Positions 60,565 to 64,000 of a stretch of DNA of 64,000 nucleotides are shown here, one piece after another (position 1 is the stretch's first letter; each line of letters starts with the position of its first letter). The notes under the pieces are model-generated. The model did no database searches. It was not told where the DNA came from and worked only from the letters and a program-made list of their open reading frames with translations. This stretch comes from Maioricimonas rarisocia. Its GTDB lineage: Bacteria; Planctomycetota; Planctomycetia; Planctomycetales; Planctomycetaceae. Made by a program: the position numbers and the translations under genes. The stretch covers positions 3,898,001 to 3,962,000 of the forward strand of contig NZ_CP036275.1 of the NCBI RefSeq assembly GCF_007747795.1. The letters run 5' to 3'.

Positions 60565-62217
60565 ATGGCCTCCGATTCCCGCGCCGATCACGACACGCTT
60601 GCGCCCGCATTCGATCCTGCCGCGACCGACGCGGTTCAGGATCCTCCCCGGACCTTCGGGAAGACGTTGCGGCAATTGGGCCCGGGACTGATCATCGCAG
60701 GGAGCATCGTCGGCTCCGGTGAACTGATCGCGACCACCAAGACCGGCGCTCAGGCCGGCATCGCGCTGCTGTGGCTGATCATCATCGGCTGCGTCATCAA
60801 GGTGTTCGTTCAGGTCGAACTGGGCCGGCACTCGATCACGCACGGCGAAACGTCGCTGGCCGCGCTGGACACTGTGCCAGGTCCGCGGCTCCGCGTGAAC
60901 TGGGTGCTCTGGATCTGGCTGGTGATGATGCTCGCCGCCATCGCCCAACTTGGTGGAATCGTCGGCGGCGTCGGCCAGTCGCTCGCCATCGCGTTCCCCA
61001 TCACCGGCGACTACCAGAAGGCCATTCTCGTTCCGGCCGAAGACGAGCTGCAGAGCTACCTCGGCTGGAAGGATGACCTCGACGGCGATCGGGCGAAGTT
61101 CGAGGCCCTCTCGGACCGGCAACAGGAGCGGGTCCAGCGTGGCCAGGCGGCGATGGAGAAGCGACTCGACGTGCTCGGAAGCCTGGCAGACGACGTACTC
61201 GGTAAAGTGCGTGCCGGCGAAAAACTTGTCGACCCCCATACGGTCGATGACCGATATTGGGCGGCCGCGGCGGCACTGGTGACGGTCATGCTGCTGTACA
61301 ACGGTCGTTACCGGCTCATCCAGACGATCGCGACCGTGCTGGTCATCAGTTTCACGTTCATCACGATGGGCAACGTCTACAAGCTGCAGTCGACCGAGCA
61401 GTGGCACATCCCGCTTTCCGAGATGCTTCGCGGCATGACGTTCGGACTTCCTGAGGCACGGGAAGGGATCGACCCGCTGATGACCGCGCTCGCCACCTTC
61501 GGCATCATCGGGGTGGGAGCCACCGAACTGATCTCGTACCCCTACTGGTGCATCGAGAAGGGGTACGCAAGATACACGGGTCGACGCTCTGACGACGACG
61601 CCTGGGCGGTCCGTGCCCGCGGCTGGATGCGCGTTATGCAGATCGACGCGTTCTTCTCGATGATCGTCTACACCGTCGCGACGCTCGCGTTCTTCCTGAT
61701 GGGCGTGGCCGTCCTGTACAGCGAAGGACTCGACCCGGACGGCATGCGGATGGTCAGCACGCTGGCCACCGCCTACGTGCCCGTCTTTGGAGAGCACGCC
61801 AAGTGGCTGTTTCTGCTGGGGGCGATTGCGGTGCTGTATTCGACGTTTCTCGTCGCGCTCGCCGGGCAGACGCGTATCTACACCGACGCCCTGAAGCTCT
61901 GGGGCTTCCTCGACAAGCACGATCAGAAGCAGCACGACCGTTCGGTCTCGGCCTTTGGCGTGATCCTGCCGCTGATCTGCCTGACGCTTTACTGGTCGGG
62001 GATCAATCCCGTGAGTGCGGTTCTGCTATCGGGGACCATGCAGGCGATCATGCTGCCGGTGATTGGTTTCAGCGCGATCTACTTCCGACGCACGAAATCG
62101 GACCCGCGGCTGGCCCCCTCACGTCTATGGGACGCGATGCTCGTCGTCTCATGCATCGGGCTGCTCATCGCGGGGGCCTGGGGACTCTACTCGCGACTGG
62201 CACCGTACCTGGGCTGA
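60565..62217 (+). CDS. Divergent Nramp-family transporter
   Basis: The 550-aa protein has about 11 transmembrane segments and an Nramp-like start (LRQLGPGLIIAGSIVGSGELI, split over TM1). The canonical metal-binding DPGN of TM1 is replaced by G50-S-G-E53, and the TM6 MPH motif is replaced by IGVGATELISYP. A hydrophilic insertion of about 85 aa at 147-232 interrupts the usual layout. Classical Nramp proteins import Mn/Fe with protons; the loss of both metal motifs argues against standard manganese transport. It starts 108 bases after the terminator, so it has its own promoter. Confidence 0.88.
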   Translation: MASDSRADHDTLAPAFDPAATDAVQDPPRTFGKTLRQLGPGLIIAGSIVGSGELIATTKTGAQAGIALLWLIIIGCVIKVFVQVELGRHSITHGETSLAALDTVPGPRLRVNWVLWIWLVMMLAAIAQLGGIVGGVGQSLAIAFPITGDYQKAILVPAEDELQSYLGWKDDLDGDRAKFEALSDRQQERVQRGQAAMEKRLDVLGSLADDVLGKVRAGEKLVDPHTVDDRYWAAAAALVTVMLLYNGRYRLIQTIATVLVISFTFITMGNVYKLQSTEQWHIPLSEMLRGMTFGLPEAREGIDPLMTALATFGIIGVGATELISYPYWCIEKGYARYTGRRSDDDAWAVRARGWMRVMQIDAFFSMIVYTVATLAFFLMGVAVLYSEGLDPDGMRMVSTLATAYVPVFGEHAKWLFLLGAIAVLYSTFLVALAGQTRIYTDALKLWGFLDKHDQKQHDRSVSAFGVILPLICLTLYWSGINPVSAVLLSGTMQAIMLPVIGFSAIYFRRTKSDPRLAPSRLWDAMLVVSCIGLLIAGAWGLYSRLAPYLG

Positions 62218-62244
62218 ACGTCGGTCGACGCGTTGCGCCGTGCG

Positions 62245-62622
62245 TCACTGCCCGCTTGCGGTGCGTGCCGAGATCGACGTTCCAGCAAGAAAGCTGACCG
62301 GCCCCTCGCTGATTGTCTCGGCCTGCAGGGCAACGGTGACGACTGAACCGTCCGAGTCGATGTTGACCTGATCGGTTTCGACTCCGAGGGTGTCGGCCGC
62401 CGACGCCCGGACGGAACGCTCGAGGTCCACATCGGAAACGCGAAGGTCATCCGTCGCGCTGGCGTCGTTGACCGTTTCCTGCATCGCCTGATGGACAGCG
62501 ACCGCGCGGCTGAACTCGACAAGGCCGCAGGTGAGGATGACGAAAACGGGTAGCAGCAGCGCGACATCGACAACAAGCTGGCCGACGCCGCGAACGGTCG
62601 ACCGATGGGGTTGGCGGGACAT
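62245..62622 (-). CDS. TadE-like pilus-assembly protein
   Basis: 125 aa from the ATG at 62622; an in-frame ATG further upstream has no better ribosome site. The TadE signature is a single N-terminal helix with polar flanks (RGVGQLVVDVALLLPVFVIL, then GLVEFSRAVAVHQAMQE). The body is beta-rich. TadE/F pseudopilins are part of tight-adherence (Flp) pilus systems; the remaining tad genes are not in this window. It is convergent with the Nramp gene. Confidence 0.75.
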   Translation of the reverse strand: MSRQPHRSTVRGVGQLVVDVALLLPVFVILTCGLVEFSRAVAVHQAMQETVNDASATDDLRVSDVDLERSVRASAADTLGVETDQVNIDSDGSVVTVALQAETISEGPVSFLAGTSISARTASGQ

Positions 62623-63062
62623 TCCGGGTGGCTCGCTGATTGAGGGGGGGGGAGTTGGCATCGTGCCGTCTCGAGAGGAGGGTTCCGGCGCATCCTCTCG
62701 CATCAGAACTCTACTACGCGTTTTGCCCCCGCGCGGTGATGCGCCCCGGATTCCCCGCTGGATTCTGCCGCTCCCAATCCGGTTGCGCGAGCGGCGCCAA
62801 GGCATTCCAGTGCTCCCGGCTTTCCGGACAAATTCGGGAAATTGCATTAGGGAGAACAACGGAATTCCCCCGGGGGCAGCCGCTGGAAATCGTCTACAAA
62901 TCAGAACTTAACTGGATTGACCATTTGTCATTTGGTTGCATCTGCGGATAAGATTGGATTCACTTCTGCAGGGGCGCCCGCTCTGCCGGAACCCCGCAGG
63001 TTCACCGCAACCCGTTCGGGCCAGCACGTGCATTGACCAAAGGGGGTTTGCACTTCGCAGCC
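62623..63062. other. Divergent promoter region, no gene seen
   Basis: 440 bases between divergent starts. The part at about 62830-62960 is visibly richer in A and T than the rest of the window, as expected of promoters. TTGACC (62917-62922) and TAAGAT (62949-62954) are present, but their 26-base spacing is not canonical. A CCCCCGGGGG palindrome is also present. Confidence 0.45.
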
Positions 63063-64000
63063 ATGCCTGCCTCGACACGCACTTTCGCAAACATCCTCGA
63101 ACGGAGCGATCTGCTCTCCCCGCAGCAGCTGGAAGAGGCGGCTCGCATTGCAGCCCGTCCGCTGGGGGATCGCGCCATCGCTCAGCAACTGGTCCAGCGG
63201 GGCCTGCTGACCCCATTCCAGGCGGAAGAGATCCTGGCGGGTCGCTATCGCCGCCTCCGCATCGCCGACTACGTCCTGACGGGACTGATCGGCGTCGGCG
63301 GAATGGGCTCGGTCTTTCGAGCACAGGACCGGGAGCAGAACCGGGAAGTGGCACTGAAGGTCCTCTCGGAACGGTTCAAGCATGACTCGGGAATGCAGGC
63401 TCGTCTGCGTCTCGAGGCCCAGGCGGGAATGCGGCTCGATCACCCGAATCTGCTGAAGGTCTTCGACCAGGGGCAGACCGACGACGTCTTTGGCGAGGTG
63501 GACTACCTCGTCATGGAACTGTTCGAGGGCATTGCCCTGCACGAACTGGTCGGCTTCTACGGACCGCTCCCCAGCTCGATGGCCTGTGACCTGATCTGTC
63601 AGGCAGCCGCCGGTCTGGAAGCCATGCATCAGGTGGGCATGGTCCACCGGGACGTCAAACCGGAGAACCTGCTGATCGACTGCCACGGGCAGGTCCGGAT
63701 CATCGATTACGGCCTGGCGATCGCTCACGAGATGAGTTTCGACGACGAGTTCTCGCTGGCGATGATCTTCGGGCATGACTGTCCCGGTACCGCCGACTAC
63801 ATGGCTCCCGAACAGTTCACCGACGGTCTGTCGGCAGACGCCCGCGCAGACATTTACGCGCTGGGGTGCACGTTGTTCGGCGCGTTGTGCGCATGCCGGC
63901 CTTTCCGCGCCGGATCGCGTACGGCGTTTCGGCGGGCTCACCAGGAAAGCCCGCGTCCCAACGTCGCCCAGTACGCCGAATCGATTCCGCCGGAACTCAA
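63063..64000 (+). CDS. Ser/Thr protein kinase, 3' end cut by window
   Basis: The frame is open from the ATG at 63063 to the window end (at least 312 aa). A helical N-terminal region of about 60 aa (LSPQQLEEAARIAA, then LVQRGLLTPFQAEEILAG), common in planctomycete kinases, precedes the Hanks fold. Seen in the kinase are GVGGMGSVF glycine loop, VALKVL lysine, VHRDVKPEN catalytic loop, IIDYGLA (DYG in place of DFG), GTADYMAPEQ activation segment and DIYALGCTLFGAL. Active kinase is expected, since DYG variants can be functional. The C-terminal part is not visible. Confidence 0.93.
   Translation, partial: MPASTRTFANILERSDLLSPQQLEEAARIAARPLGDRAIAQQLVQRGLLTPFQAEEILAGRYRRLRIADYVLTGLIGVGGMGSVFRAQDREQNREVALKVLSERFKHDSGMQARLRLEAQAGMRLDHPNLLKVFDQGQTDDVFGEVDYLVMELFEGIALHELVGFYGPLPSSMACDLICQAAAGLEAMHQVGMVHRDVKPENLLIDCHGQVRIIDYGLAIAHEMSFDDEFSLAMIFGHDCPGTADYMAPEQFTDGLSADARADIYALGCTLFGALCACRPFRAGSRTAFRRAHQESPRPNVAQYAESIPPEL

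Noticed and set aside
60508-61935. 475-aa minus-strand frame opposite the Nramp gene
   Set aside because: His/Arg/Asp-rich composition without motifs, and antisense to a membrane protein.
62917-62954. TTGACC and TAAGAT as a promoter for the last kinase
   Set aside because: Their spacing is 26 bases, too long for a standard sigma-70 promoter.

Overview
The window is GC-rich, densely coded bacterial chromosome. The gene content points strongly to Planctomycetota (Planctomycetales/Gimesiales type): a twin-arginine DUF1501 protein, a DUF1559 prepilin-like protein, two DUF1080 proteins, a sulfatase, an ECF sigma/FecR pair, Ser/Thr kinases (one with a WD40 propeller), and an archaeal-type methenyl-tetrahydromethanopterin cyclohydrolase. 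No phage, plasmid, rRNA or CRISPR signature was seen. Species cannot be fixed from the sequence alone.

Layout. 1-4.6 kb: the 3' part of a DUF1501 gene, a repeat-rich spacer, an exported Gfo/Idh oxidoreductase, and a ParE-like toxin-antitoxin pair lying between two copies of a 42-bp direct repeat. 4.8-11.4 kb: zinc-finger/kinase/WD40 protein, sulfatase and PhoD-like phosphatase, all on +. 11.5-14.7 kb: a mannitol dehydrogenase-family/NCS1 permease operon on -. 15-20.6 kb: two membrane-anchored leucine-rich-repeat proteins, a divergent quinone-oxidoreductase-like/HxlR pair, a DUF3500 protein and two tiny membrane proteins. 20.7-28.9 kb: a minus-strand block of ECF sigma factor, FecR-like protein, DUF1559, SUMF1-like lipoprotein, a large di-heme propeller protein and DUF1080.

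29-34.7 kb: tRNA-Ser(CGA), an STAS-like protein, ATP-type PEP carboxykinase, a methyltransferase, a promoter-terminator unit that may be a small RNA, a BON protein, csrA and a mono-heme cytochrome. 34.8-39.8 kb: a five-gene minus-strand operon of LarA-like protein, inositol-phosphatase family, Mch, RimK-like ATP-grasp and a second inositol-phosphatase family member; this is a piece of the tetrahydromethanopterin C1 pathway. 39.9-49.7 kb: TolC-like lipoprotein, BatA/VWA protein, DUF1570 metalloprotease, SMP-30-like lactonase and a membrane-tethered TAXI solute-binding protein. 49.8-57.4 kb: STAS protein/serine hydrolase, Ycf46-like AAA ATPase/EEP nuclease, a Swt1-type HEPN membrane protein, a response regulator and an RlmI-type methyltransferase. 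57.5-64 kb: a sugar-related trio (zinc dehydrogenase, TIM-barrel isomerase, DUF1080) closed by a terminator, a divergent Nramp-family transporter, a TadE-like protein and a kinase cut by the window end.

Two themes recur. One is catabolism of external glycans and sugar derivatives (sulfatase, PhoD, Gfo/Idh, DUF1080, mannitol dehydrogenase, lactonase, TIM-barrel isomerase). The other is dense regulation (kinases, ECF sigma, two STAS proteins, HxlR, CsrA, response regulator). Function calls rest on recognised motifs and family resemblance read by eye; no database search was run.
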